Below, piece after piece: positions 26,557-39,790 of a stretch of DNA of 64,000 bases; positions within the stretch are counted from its first letter, which is position 1; each line of letters starts with the position of its first letter. The stretch is from NCBI RefSeq assembly GCF_020184175.1, contig NC_065533.1:60364351-60428350 (forward strand). The letters run 5' to 3'. Below the pieces are notes generated by a model. It saw only the letters and a list, made by a program, of their open reading frames with translations. It did no database searches and was not told the origin of the DNA. This DNA comes from Aphis gossypii. Taxonomy: Eukaryota; Arthropoda; Insecta; Hemiptera; Aphididae. The position numbers and the translations under genes are program-made.

Positions 26557-27649
26557 TTTCGTTTAACCTTGTACCACGAAATTATTAATACCGTGTACCT
26601 AGTAGTTATCTGTATCTACATAATATTTTATAATAGAAGAATATTAAATATTAATATGTATAATGTGTATATATTATGTACCTAATCATATACATGGATA
26701 TTATATATAGATGCGAACGATACCGATTTGTGATATACATATATTATGTTTGAATACATTTTACATTTGTCATTGTCCTTTGGAATGTCGGATAAGAGCT
26801 GTTTACAGGCCGAGCACGACCCGTGAGCAATAGTTTAGACTTTTGAAACCCTTGGTATAGAGCAGTATCTAGAGTTCAAAGCTCAAAGTTAGAGGATTTA
26901 CAAAATATTGAAAATATTCATACATTTTTATTGAGTTTACAATTTATTTATATTATATAATGTAGTCTATTTATACTGTTATATATATGTGTGCAGGGTA
27001 TTAACAATTTTGGCATACAAAGATTAAATATGAAATTGTTATAGAAACGGAAATCGGAATTGCGAACTATGCGAACTGCGAAAGCAAACGCACAATATCA
27101 AAAATAATAATAATAATATAATCGCACCTATAGTTTTGTGTTTACGTATATATCTATATTAATATTTATTATTATTATATCAAATAAACTTATCATGCAT
27201 TAAGTAATATCATAGTAAAGAGGAATTAAATTTTAAAACGAATGTTAATTCTTTTAAGTGTATGCAGAAGCGTATTTAGGATTTTTCTGCCCTGGGTACA
27301 CATTTTTTTTTACAACTGTTTAAATGTGACAAGTTAACGTTAATATTATATTTGCAGTATATTATTAAATATCTCCCGTCGAGATACTATACGACCTATC
27401 TCAGTAGGACATTCGACAGCGGCGTCAGTTTGTCGCTCGTTCGAGATAATTGATCGGCCAAAAGACCGACCATATGGCATACACAAATATACTTCATATA
27501 ATAGGTGTAAAGTGTACACGTTTTATCTTTATCGTATTCTACCTTATTTTTTTAAAAGACTTGGCATTTCATTGGTCCCTGGCAGGAACTCTCTGCCATC
27601 AATGATTGATCACAATTTTTACTAATACCCTGAATAGCCCAATAGGCAC

Positions 27650-27880
27650 GTTTTTTTATGATTACAATAATATAATGTTTATATCTGTAGGTATAAAATA
27701 AATATAATATAAAATGTGTGAAGAAGCCGTTAAATACGATCAATGCATAATAAAAATCGACTGAAACTCCGAATTCGTTTAAACTATGATTGTAGTTACC
27801 GTCTATCAGACGTATATAAAGTATATATATCAATTACCGAATGTTTAATTAATATCATGCGATGCACATAATATTATATC
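27650..27880 (+). repeat. Direct duplicate, copy 1
   Basis: Aligns with 31385-31600 (shared TGTGAAGAAGCCGT, CGATCAA.GCATAATAAAAATCG, GTCTAT.AGAC blocks). Non-coding. Interrupted and diverged, so older than the 17/34-kb duplication. Confidence 0.7.
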
Positions 27881-28284
27881 AATATTTTTTACCGTTTTAA
27901 AATTGATCGACCGATCATTTCATTTGTTTTCATGTGCACAACAATGTATAATGACTTTCATGTCATCTATAATGCATGATATAAATATAACTAGTTATAC
28001 TTGTATTGTGCTACAGCGTACAGCCTACAAATTTAGGTTAAGTTATTACGAGGATATTACGAGGATATTGGTAAAACCAAGACAGGTGGACTAGTGGTAT
28101 ATTAGTTAACTTCGTAATAACAATGTTATTGAGTTCGTATTAAATTAAATTTACAAAAATATTATACCGTATTAAAAAATTAAGGTTATTTTACTTAAAT
28201 TTTTATAAAAAAAATTGACGGTAAAATTCCCATCTCTACTAATAATATTATATTTAATATTTTAGTTTTTTAATATTTTTTTTT

Positions 28285-28845
28285 AGAATTTGTAGGATTT
28301 GCATGCAACAGCATATTTTTTTTACTATGTTCAAATGGAATTTAAGTGAGTGATGTCCGTGATTTATATTATTGTGACGAATATGGTAATATTTTTATTC
28401 TGCATGTTTTTGCATATATTGAGCTTAATTCATATTTTTGCATATTTAGTATGATCGTATTTATTGTATTTAAGCCGATAATAATTAAACTGATCAAAGT
28501 ATAAAACTAGATTTTTTGGTCGAACGCATAAATATTATTTTTATAAATATAATCCTATATGGTACAATACCTATAGATGCTACTTATGTATGTTTGCCGA
28601 TCTAAATGATCTATTTGAAAATTTAAAAAATATGTGATCGTAGCATATTATTTACATATTTCTACTATTAATTAATAATTATAAATTTTATTACTAAAAT
28701 AAATAATTACAATTTGTACACATATTATATGAAAATCAGCTAATCACTGATGTATTTCAATAAATAAATATATATTTGTGGGTATATTTAAAAAATTAAA
28801 ATGCATATTTTACAATTTTTTATTGCGTACAAATCCTAGCTCTGC
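28285..28845. mobile_element. Degenerate hAT-like MITE (TAGGATTTG / CAAATCCTAGCTCTG ends)
   Basis: The right end CAAATCCTAGCTCTG is an inverted match to TGTAGGATTTGCATGCAAC at the left. The interior is rich in TGCATATTTT motifs, as at 43.5 kb. Ends are weakly conserved and no target duplication was found. Non-coding. Confidence 0.4.
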
Positions 28846-31384
28846 TTATATTAGTATCGTATATTTATGGGAAGTCGTAAATTCCTAAACGGCGGAAAAA
28901 TGTACATAATATGTATAAACACAATTAAATATATTGTAAACATGATAATATGATATGTATATATAAATGAAACATTCTGTACCAAAATACATTGAAGTGC
29001 CACAGTCCCCACAGGCGCTATCAATATAATATAAAAATATAATAATTTTAATTTGTTATTGAAACTATGCTAACCTACTAACCCTTTATATTTAATTGAA
29101 ATTTTCAAACTTTCTAAAGTAAATAAGAATATTAAAATAAGATCCACAATAAAATAAGTAACACAAAACCAAATATCAGTAAAAAATACGCCGAAAAAAA
29201 AAGATTTCATAAATGAAAACATTTCAGATTATACAACAAACAAAATTAATCAATGCAATTATGTTAATTTTTAAGTTATATATTATTAATAAACCTCATA
29301 AAATATAAAATGTTGCATTATGCGATTTTTATTATATTTTTTTATCATTATATTATATTTATTTGTGAAAATTCTTGTATACATATTTAATCGTGTACAT
29401 ACATAATATTATGTACCTTTTTACGTCGTGTATAAATTAACATACGACCCTGGTTTTTACCGTGTAGGAACTTACATATTATGTACCTGCTACTCTCGTA
29501 TAGGAACTTACATTCTCATCAATACTTATATTGCATTATATAAGTATGGGAGGTACCGAGGAGGGAGTATGCTGGTGACAACCTGTATTACATTTTAGGA
29601 GCATATATGTAACCTTTTTATATTTAAGTAAATAGTTCTAAATATTATAATGAACAACTCATACAAAATCACATATTTATATAAAATAAAATATATTTTA
29701 GATAGAATACAACGTCATTCCTTAATTTTCATATAGGTTATTCGATAACCAGCTCGGAAGTATTTTATCCCACCTACAGTGAAAATCTAAGAGGGCTTTA
29801 TTATTTCTCCTTATAAAAGAAATAGATTCTTTAATTTTAATGACAAGTTAAAAGTAAAATTCAGAAATGTTTTATATTTAAAACTATTTACTTGTGAAAA
29901 GAAAAAAATAATATTTTAAATTAAAATATGATAAATTATAAATAAATATAATAAAATTGTAATTTTCTTATAGTTAAAATTTATAGTTGAATCACCATGT
30001 GCATATCTAAAACATACGTCGTAATAAAACACTTATTAAGTAACTAAGAAAAAAAATTAAAACTAGATAATGTTGTACGTATTTGTATGGTCAATTATTA
30101 TTAATATTATACGAATAACAAAATCCCATGTTGGAAATGACTTAGATGATAAATAATTAATACGACTTGTCAATAATAATTGTGTTGAATATTATTATCG
30201 CTAACCAATTAATGTTTGTAATAATTGATTTAATTCGTTTAAATATATTAAACTGTTCGAGATATAATTATTTCAATTATTTTTATCACAATATATTATA
30301 TCAAAAATGATAGACTTTATCCCATATCTGAAATTTTTAAACGTAGGTATAACGGATATCGGGTCATAAGTGTTTTTATATCATTATCTGATGTTTATGC
30401 TAACATATATTATCAACTACATATGTATGAGTCAAAATTAAAATTATGTTGTACTGTGTAATATATAGGTTAATAACGCAGAGAAAATTTTAAAATGTAA
30501 CTCGCCTTTGTAAAAATGTATAATATATTTTGATGTCATTAAGTTCTTCAAATTACCTATCCATAAACTAATAAGAGGACATCGTTGTTGTTCTATAGGT
30601 CACCTTGTGCCGCGTGAGGTCCAACTTTTAAAATATAAAAAGATAAAGAAGAAAGACGAACATTTTGTAATTTGGATAAGGCTGGGTAAAATGTACATAT
30701 CAGAAGGCAGACATATTTTAGCTCATACTTGCTAGAATGTACACACAAACATTCATAATTTTAATAGAATTTACTAGTATATATATTATAAGATGATAAT
30801 TTAAGAACTGTCGTGATTTCCTATTCTTATGTCATTCTTATGTTAACAGTGACTGGAAATGATAGACAATGTTGATTATTTCATAGTTCATTTTCATATT
30901 ATATTCGTATTAGGCATAATGCAATAAATCCGTATGAAACATTCAAAACAAATATATAACACCTTCATTATTGGTATTCTGTGGTGATAGATCTGATTAT
31001 TGAATATAGGTCCTATGTCTACGAAGTATATGGTTAACCTGGTTTTATATATATTATCGTTTTATTGGTTATAACAAATAATAAAATTGACAAATGTAAA
31101 TATGTAAATGACATAGTACTGTTTGTGCATTGAAATACCTAGTGACGTGTTAACTGCTATTAATCGTGTTTAATAATATCGGTTTCAAAATGGACTTACA
31201 TGAAATGCGTTTAAAATTAGACTGTAATTGCTCTATTCTAAAGTTTGAATAAAATATTAACATCACAGAAATAAAAACAAAACAAATCAATGTAATAAAG
31301 AATAAGATTATATAAGATTATGATACATTCAAAATTATAGGTTTTATAATAGTTATAATATTCGATTTATAATTTTATCATAAT
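28846..31384. other. Gene-less stretch
   Basis: AT-rich, nothing recognised on either strand. Confidence 0.5.
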
Positions 31385-31600
31385 TTCAATAATATAATAT
31401 AAATATCTGTAGGTGTAAAATAAATTTATAAAAATTGTGAAGAAGCCGTATACGATCAACGCATAATAAAAATCGACCGAAACTCTGAACTCGTTTAAAT
31501 TTCTAACGTGGTTATACCGTCTATTAGACATAGATATCCATACCTACATAGTACTGCATATACCGAATGGTTAATTATTGACATGTGCATCACACATACA
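31385..31600 (+). repeat. Direct duplicate, copy 2 of 27650-27880
   Basis: Same blocks in the same order as copy 1, with small indels. The spacing of about 3.7 kb suggests local DNA duplication or two copies of one unclassified element. Confidence 0.7.
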
Positions 31601-33580
31601 TAGGCGTCTATGTATATTATAATAGTATACTTACATATTAGAATATATTATCTTGCTATACGTAATCGACATTTTTTATCGGTTTTAAACAAAACTACGT
31701 TTTTAAGTATTTTGAGCTCATTAGAATTTAATACTTATGATTGAATTTCTTTTATAACTGGCCATATTCTTAGATCTATAGAACATGCTGAACATGATGG
31801 AATATTTTTTATCAACTTATATAGGTACATTATACACGCACATTTAAATTTCGTAATATGCCTACTCATAGTATTACATATTTTAATATTTTAGTTTTTG
31901 AATACTATATTTATCATGAGTAGTTTTAATATGTTTAGCTATAATACTTAATAAGCTATTTAAATAATCCAAAAAGCGTTAACCTACAAACTTAAAACTA
32001 TAGTTTAAACTATATATTATAAAATACTAGGTATATATTTTTTATTTGGAACAAAGAATAGGTTTAATAATAAATTATTATCCTAGACTTATTATTATAT
32101 CCTTTGCAACACTTTTTTCTATTTATTATTAAACATATCATATTATTTTCTATTTTTACTAATCTTCAAATTGTATATGAATCGTTTGTATGTTTTAGAA
32201 ATCAGTTGAACACTGAACACATTTAATAGCTTTCGGCTTAAATCATTTTCGAAATAAAACTAATAAATTTAAATCTCTTATCTTAATAAAAAAAAACCTA
32301 TATTGTTCTCATTGAATATCAAGAATGAATCAACTTTTACTCAGCTTTCTATTTTTTTTTTTTTTTTTGAAATTATATTAACAATTTAACCACTGTCACT
32401 CACATTTTTATATTATGTTACAGGTGGTGTTTGAATATTTTTCATATGCATACGAATCGTTATGTACATTATATCTTTAAATAAATTTACCTAAACAACT
32501 TAAAATGTATTCAAACAACTTAGGTGTCTAATTTTTTTGTTTTAATATGTGCGAGTAAAAATTAATTATAGTTACGAATAGGTACATAGTTGTATTGATT
32601 TTGATTAATTACTTAAAATTAACAAAAAACGATTATGTATTTAGTATAAATGATTATGAAAATTGTAGATACTTAGTATAGATATTTATTACCATGACGT
32701 TGAATTCTATAAAATCTATATATCCTGCAACGACTAATGAAAGAAAAATATAATATTTTTTATGCTTAGCTATTATCTGGGTTCTTAATAATTCCAATAT
32801 ACATATACTACACAACTTCAGGTCGTTATTCAAATGCGATATATTGATAAATTTATATGGACATATTATTATAGGTACTATTTTCAATTTTGTAATAAGT
32901 ATATAGATACAATATTACAGTAACTTATAATTGTATGAATATTGAATGTATAACACATTTTAACAATGTTCAACATGTGCAATATATTTTATAACACTTT
33001 AGCTATTAACTGTCATATTTAATTGGTTACTACCTAATTATTTAATCTAGAAGTATAACAGTGTCGTTCATAGAGAGTAGGTATATTTAAGGTGGTTGAT
33101 ACTGTGGGCTTAGCCGGTAGGTAATTGACTTACAAAAGGCCTCAGCGAAATCCTTAATTATTCACTCATAACCTACCTATATTGAAAATAACATATTTTT
33201 AGTTTAATGCTGGTACTTGTATATTATGAAAACATTTAAATTTTAGTCACGCTCAAGCGTATAAACAGTCGTCGTAATAAAATGAAGTTGCATTTTGATT
33301 AGGAATGGAATGCCGAAAATGTGGTCAATATTGTACATAATATTTATAAACATTATAATGTTCATAATAATGACGATTAGGATCGAACGCGACGGAAAGG
33401 CAGGATAGTGAATGATGACTAACACTAACTCGTTAACCGACACAATATGATCTTGTTAAATTATAACTTCTACTTCCTAATGTCATGATGATATTATTGT
33501 CTATGATATGGAAATAAATAGATTTAAATACGAACACTTGACCAATATACTTAATAATTATGTGTGCGCATATGATTCGA
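31601..33580. other. Gene-less stretch
   Basis: AT-rich with several homopolymers (long T-run near 32350). No coding signal. Confidence 0.5.
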
Positions 33581-33581
33581 T

Positions 33582-33714
33582 TAGATAATTGTACATTTCA
33601 GTACGTAATTAAGTATAAGAATACCACGACGTTGACCGAATGCGTGATATTTGATATTGACATATTATTGATATTGTTGTGACAAATATTTTACTCGATA
33701 GTCGGTATAGCATA
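33582..33714 (+). repeat. 133-bp direct repeat, copy 1
   Basis: Nearly identical to 34191-34318 (TAGATAATTGTACATTTCAG onward, through ACCGAATGCGTGATATTTG to ATATTTTACTCG). The two copies are 609 bases apart. Confidence 0.85.
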
Positions 33715-34190
33715 ATCACTCCAAGGTCCGGAATAATGTCCGCCATCTTGAATTTGATGTGCAATTTTTTAGTGTTTTTAAATTATATTTAAAAATATTG
33801 ATAATATCACAAAAATACCTGTACAAAAAAATATTGCTGACAAAATTTACAACAAATAGGTATATTTATATATTTTTGTAGCTTAAATAGGTGAAATGTT
33901 CCATCCACGCGTTGTGACATTTGATGTTGCGCGCGTTAATAATTTATATTGTAGGTACTGCACTGTGCGGCGTAGCTATAAAAAAATAGTATAAAATACT
34001 AAAATAGTATGAAATTTATAAACAAAAAAACATGGCAGTCATATTATAATAATTGTCATTAGTAATAGCGGAAAATATAAGACAGTTTATTTTAAATTGG
34101 TCAGTAATCGGATACTTAATAAAAATTGGTATTCATATAGATGTTTAGTAAATAGAATAAATCGATTGAAAATAATGCCAGATAATTTTT

Positions 34191-34318
34191 TAGATAATTG
34201 TACATTTCAGTCCGTAATTAAGTATAAAAATACCACGACGTCGACCGAATGCGTGATATTTGATATTGACATATTATTGATATTGTTGTTCCAAATATTT
34301 TACTCGCTATAGCATAAC
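34191..34318 (+). repeat. 133-bp direct repeat, copy 2
   Basis: Partner of 33582-33714. Here the repeat lies in a 71-codon open frame (34097-34312) that is not conserved in the other copy, which argues that the frame is accidental. Confidence 0.85.
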
Positions 34319-35919
34319 AGTTATTTTAAAATAATTTTGTGTTTTGCAATAAAACTTAAATAATTCATAGCTCTATTTCTATGTATTTTTTTATATCTCG
34401 AAGATATAGAATGGATGTATACATTCTAATTAACGAACATTAGCGATTAATGATTTTAGCTAAAATGCTAACTTATCTCGTTTAAAATAGTAATTTCTAG
34501 ACGTTTCGTACTTTACAATGAAATTTCTATTAGTTTCAACTATGAAATGTGTGCATTATGAATTGTAATTTAAAAGTCATAATTTAAAAGATTTCTTCAA
34601 TGCAGATCCTGTTTTTTAGGTCATCGTATAACAATTTACAATATATTATACTATCATACTTAAGTCGCGAATCAACGATTGATAATCACCGATCTAGTAT
34701 CTCGACGACCGGTGACTTTAAAAGCTAACTATTGAAAATTTAAATAATTTACTAGGTAATAGTTTTAAAAAGACAATATTATTACCAAGAATGGATTTCT
34801 ATATATACATAATGCAATATTGAAGTGATCATAGAATAATATTTTATCACTAAAGGTTTCAAAAATTGTTGAATATTTAACTATCCATATGTTTTTGAAT
34901 ATATATATTTATGGGCAAAACGTATCCGATTATTTTCAACGAGTTTGGAATACACAATCGGTAAAGACCATTTGCCGGTGACGATGGTGGTAGAATATTG
35001 CAGCTGTTAGTACAAAAGACAGAGGTTGTGGGGTCCTGCTGCGAACACAGTATTCTGTAGAAGACTCTAAAAGAAGTTGTTGTTTAGATTCTGACACAAT
35101 AATACTTGTTTTGTTCTCGTTTTTCGTGCGAACGCAGTATGTTAGTAGTTTATAACATTTCGGTATAATACGAATATATTATAATATTTAACGACTGTTA
35201 TTTCCCATACTGTAGAGTTTTTATTATTATTATATACCCTTATAATAGTTTTCGTGCACTCAATGATATAATATATTTTTAAAAAATGTCATTTTAAATC
35301 TTGACGAAGGTTTGAGTTGCATTCGGTATATGTATTATGTAACGTTAAATAGTCGGGAAAGATATATATATTATAATCTTTAGAAATGGCTATTTCAGTC
35401 GAAGATTATAAATTATGGTCTAGTAGACCTTGTGATAATATTGTTGTCTTCTTGTTGTACTTTATTTTATATGGTTTGAATGGAAATGAAACGTTATCGA
35501 GTGAGAGATCAATAGGTTATTAAATTCCTGCATAACCCGGAAGGAAAATCGATAATATAATATTATGTAGGTGTGGTTAGATGTATGAAATAAAATATAA
35601 TAGTAAGTTTATTTTGTTGATTATAAGGGAAAAAATATCTTTACCACTTAACGCGATTTCATTTATAAAATTTCTTTTTTAAAAATTAATATAGCAAAGT
35701 CATTTGTTAAAAAAATTCAACTCCCATGTATAATTGCAGTACATCGCTGTCGGTCATTTTATGTTACGTTCATAGAGACATAATAGGTACTATTATCGTA
35801 AAATAATGTACAGTTTGAAATGACTTTTAATTAGCATGTTGATATATTTAGCTTATTGCATTTTCTTATCCGTAAAACAAATATTTTTTTCATATGTTAT
35901 AGTCGTTTATATTCTAAGG

Positions 35920-36506
35920 AATGTGTGAAAGTGGCGATTAGCGCCAGCGAGAATCACAAATTAATATAAAAAAAATACGATTTTACTTGGTGTGTTAATA
36001 TTTTAGGGGGACTATCTCACACGACGGACGGAGAAAGACAAAAATTGCCGCGGCTGTATTAAGATGATACCCGCGCAGCCGACGCGGCGGTGGCGATAAC
36101 TTGCTTATAATCTACATATTATATAATTCACAGATAATTAAAACAGAAATAATAACATAAAAATAAATATCGATGTCTTGTGTGTGTGTGTGTGTGTGTG
36201 CGTGTGCGCCAGTCGGTGGCATACCTACGGTTAAGGTGCCGTCGTGGCGGCGACGAATTGTTATCCATGCATCGCACGAAAACTTGTGTAAATAATATTT
36301 TTAATTTGTCTCCAATTATTAAGTGATTATATTATATATATAAATGTTTATAATTTATTAAATACGATATTAAAACTACGATATCCGATGAAATTACGTT
36401 TAAATGTAAAATAATGAAGTAAAAGATAATCTCATTTTTGTTTGTTCATTCGTTCTTATCTATGAATTGTGGTTGATAGAAATAGTCCTCAAACAGTTAA
36501 CGTCAA
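35920..36506. other. Insertion specific to copy B
   Basis: Occupies the same junction (after CTAAGG) as the copy A insertion but with unrelated sequence. It has a relatively GC-rich start (about 36000-36110, CGCGGCTG.. and CCGACGCGGCGG) and a TG run. Either a different element, or the ancestral sequence replaced in copy A. Confidence 0.5.
36179..36202. repeat. (TG)n microsatellite
   Basis: TG dinucleotide run of about eleven units. Confidence 0.85.
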
Positions 36507-37303
36507 ATACTTAAATATTTAAACATTTTAAACAATATTATTTGATTAGTGATTGACATAATCATCATTGTCAAAGGTCAATTTTTATTGAACCATTATT
36601 TATATGCGTGAGATTTAGTTATCCAAATTATACATAGGTAGTTTTGTTTTTCTCCCTAGTTATAGATTGCAAATGTTTATTCATGAAAATTATAATACTA
36701 ATTGATACATATTTTTAAAGTAAATAGAAAATATTATTTTTTTGGTTATCTATCGAGTAAAATTAAAATATTTTACTAACTATATTCTACTAAAAGACTT
36801 TTTATGGCGGGCAAAGAAAATACGTATAATACTATAATAATATGTATTATGGGGAACGAACGCATTAGTATCATATTAAAATATTATATAATAATGAACC
36901 GAGGGTAGGCCACCTGGACACATTTTCTCACCACATCACTACATTTTATGAAAAGGGACCGATTCTCCTTTGACAGTGAACAATACTGCTATTATACATC
37001 TGTACTGCAGATGTTCAATATAAATAAGTGTACAATAACACATATTGAATGCATATGAACAGTGTAGAATGCACACCTGCAAATATCTACACAATATGCA
37101 ACATGCATCGAGTAAATTCATCCGGCCGACGAACAATAACTTTGGTTACTCAATATTTCTTATAAAATATTATAAGAATTTATCACCAGAAGCTCTATTA
37201 AATTTTCAAGCTAAAATTTAATAAAATGTTAAAACATTAAAAAATATAATTAGAGCACAGAAAGTGCCAAAAAAATAGGTACCTAATGAGAAAATGATAT
37301 GAT

Positions 37304-37980
37304 AAGATTAGAAAATCGACTAAACTTAAACAGTTAAAATGAAAATATTATATAATAAGTAAAATATTTAAATCAAAAACTTAATAATTTTTAGTGCATA
37401 AAAGTCCTTGTGTATTGTGATATGTTGTGTCTCATCAGAGACTCGTCAGTCATCATATATAATTATGTAAGGCATTTCGGTATTTCAGTAAAACTGTTTT
37501 TGTTGTCAATCATATTATAATTAATAATGATTGTGAATAATGTATTTATTTATGCACACGAGTTATGACAATTATTCGAGTTATTTATAAAATAACATAC
37601 TTACCTACTAAGAAAAATCATTTAAATAAAAATATTATATTACAAAATACTAGATTATATTTTTCATTTTAAAACATTAAGCTGTTCTTATATAAGATTC
37701 ATAATTATACTGCATACCTAGTGTTAATTAAATTATTATTAATTCATGTATGAATATAATATAACTATATTTTTAGTGTGAAGATGTGTCACGATAAGTG
37801 CATAATGATATAATGATTTATTTGTATGATTTTTGTTACTAAAGTTTCAGTTATACTTATTACGAGAATATTACGGTCACGCAGTGCGTGTTTTTTATAT
37901 CAGGATACACGTATATTAAATAATAATATTATATACAAGAGCAGGCAACCTTTGATGTCAGTAAATTATAAGCAGGGTAT
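37304..37980. other. Gene-less stretch
   Basis: AT-rich, nothing recognised. Confidence 0.5.
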
Positions 37981-37982
37981 AA

Positions 37983-38267
37983 ATGGGGTTTGCAAAGCGG
38001 TTTTCGTCTTTGTGGCTCATCGTCTGCACCGTTGCCATTCAAAACGCAGGCAACATTGTCAAAATCACACCGTTCCAAGAAGTATTCCTATCGGTGACCA
38101 GGCGAGTGCTGCAGAGAAAAATGGGGTGCGGAGAGGGGTTGTCGAGACAATCACGCAACGGTGCACCGAAACCGAATAACGTACCTACTATATATTATGT
38201 CTCCCTATCAGCTCGGCAAAAATCACCGAAAGAAGGGCTCGGAAATAAACAGATAGAATATACTTAA
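37983..38267 (+). other. Open frame of 94 codons in a GC-elevated patch, doubtful
   Basis: From ATG at 37983 the frame begins MGFAKRFSSLWLIVC, a basic then hydrophobic N-terminus that could pass for a signal peptide, followed by basic, Gln/Arg-rich sequence. An overlapping frame (37826-38179) is equally open, so neither is convincing. The surrounding 500 bases are richer in GC than the neighbouring desert. I do not recognise a family. Confidence 0.2.
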
Positions 38268-39214
38268 CGTTCTGGTAATCTAACGCTGTAGACCCATCAA
38301 CGATTATATTATACAGTCAGAATATTATTTGGTGTTCAAAACAAATTTGTACGTTTTATATTATTGTATGCGTTCAACGCACGTGAGTGTGCGCGCATAT
38401 TTGTTTATGCGTTGGTGTACTGGTGTGTGCAACCTTACCCCTAACTGGTACATGCTAAGTAATAAATATCTGCCATCATCTTCGAAAAGATAACAAAACC
38501 ACCGGTGTATGACAGTGATGTGGGCAGCGGGGGTGTAAATTCGTAGAGTTTAGGTAGCGCGGTTGATGCGCAATCGCGTAAATAATTTTGACAATAAAAA
38601 CGTTGTTGTACACTGAGTTTCTCTTTTTATTTTTTTTCGAAATTACGTAATTATGCTACGGATGTTTTATTGTCATTACTTATTTATTTTTGTCAAGATC
38701 ACCGGAACAAAAAATATAAGTATTCGTAAACACGCATATACATTGTATAGTCACACATCATTATAATAATTTATAACACTCGTATTCTAGCCAAGTAGTG
38801 GCAATCTACTGAAGCGTTATAAAAAGACGATATAATTTAATCACCAAAGTCCAAAGGTGTTATGATTATACATGTTATCATTTAGGACAAAATCAACAGG
38901 ACATAAGTAATAACATACGCTAATTATGATGAAAGTGGCCATGATATAAAAATTAAATATAATATGCACCGTTATAAAATAATATGTTACACATTTCAAA
39001 AAATGTATAGTTCGTAGAATTTATTTTTAAGTAGCTTAGAATTTCATGAATCACAAATAACAATAAATAGACGTGCCCGTTTTTTATTTCACATTTAAAA
39101 CATTAGATTTAATTACGATATTCTATTAATGAATATGTTTAAATATATAATCAATGCATAGTATGTACGTATATAGTATATATTTCATAAATATAAAAAT
39201 CATAATATTATTTT
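38268..39214. other. Gene-less stretch
   Basis: Mixed composition around 38340-38600 (GTGTGCGCGC), then AT-rich. No coding signal. Confidence 0.45.
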
Positions 39215-39219
39215 AGTCG

Positions 39220-39290
39220 AATGGTCCCAGTGGATAAACAAGACGATTTAGTTCGATTCCCGAGCACTGTCCTCCCCACTGGCCTTCTCG
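39220..39290 (+). repeat. tRNA-like remnant (possible SINE head)
   Basis: An A-box-like TGGTCCCAGTGG (about 39223-39234) and a perfect B-box AGTTCGATTCC (about 39251-39261) lie in the right order but only 16 bases apart, too close for a complete tRNA. Best read as a truncated tRNA-derived SINE or tRNA pseudogene. Confidence 0.35.
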
Positions 39291-39479
39291 TATACAAACA
39301 CATAATATACACACACACATAAACGGACGATGCGCATTTCATACACATCAGTTTGGACTAGCGGCGGCGACGGGTCCTTGCCATTTTATTATACCCACCT
39401 AAATAAAAGAACACATTTTTGTACCTAATGTACAAAGAAAAAAAATATATATTACTACTTTGTTGGGCGACGGGTATCG

Positions 39480-39790
39480 ATAGTTGTATTAAAATATTTG
39501 AATTCTTCTCTTACCCGGACCAGCTGCAGTCGGCACAAAACACTACGCAGTCTCCCGCTATATGCGTGGAGCGCTAGATTTGCTCAGACTCCCGCTATAT
39601 GCGTCGGGCGCTAGAGTTACTCAGTCTCCAATGCAAGCCCATGTTAAACTGTATTAACGGCTAGCAGTCAGATCAGTACGTTTATTGTGTGCAGGCGTTC
39701 ATCGGTGTTCAATTCTCCTCATTCGTGGTTGACTTGGGCGTTTTTTTCATTCAGTCACACTCAAGCCTTAGATTCTACGGAAATTGGTAA
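39480..39790 (+). promoter_or_regulatory. GC-rich island with 43-bp tandem repeat, possible promoter and first exon
   Basis: Two tandem units containing CTCCCGCTATATGCGT (about 39551 and 39590) are followed by initiator-like TCAGT elements (about 39667, 39751) and a possible donor after AAATTG at about 39786 (GTAATT). No long frame. Composition and layout resemble a transcription start region of a plus-strand gene with distant exons. Confidence 0.35.

Larger units (their letters stand above)
34600..37303 (+). repeat. Segmental duplication, copy B
   Basis: Partner of 17440-20403, offset about 17 kb. It lacks copy A's insertion but carries its own at about 35920-36506. Divergence includes many substitutions and small deletions (for example about 70 bases missing after 34630), so the event is not recent. 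Confidence 0.88.

Noticed and set aside
34097..34312. 71-codon frame in the direct repeat
   Set aside because: The frame is not preserved in the other copy (33582-33714).
37826..38267. Secreted small protein (effector-like) gene
   Set aside because: Two overlapping frames are equally open, there are no flanking splice sites or family features, and the signal-peptide resemblance is weak. Kept only as a doubtful feature.
39220..39290. Functional tRNA gene
   Set aside because: A and B boxes are only 16 bases apart, with no room for the anticodon arm.
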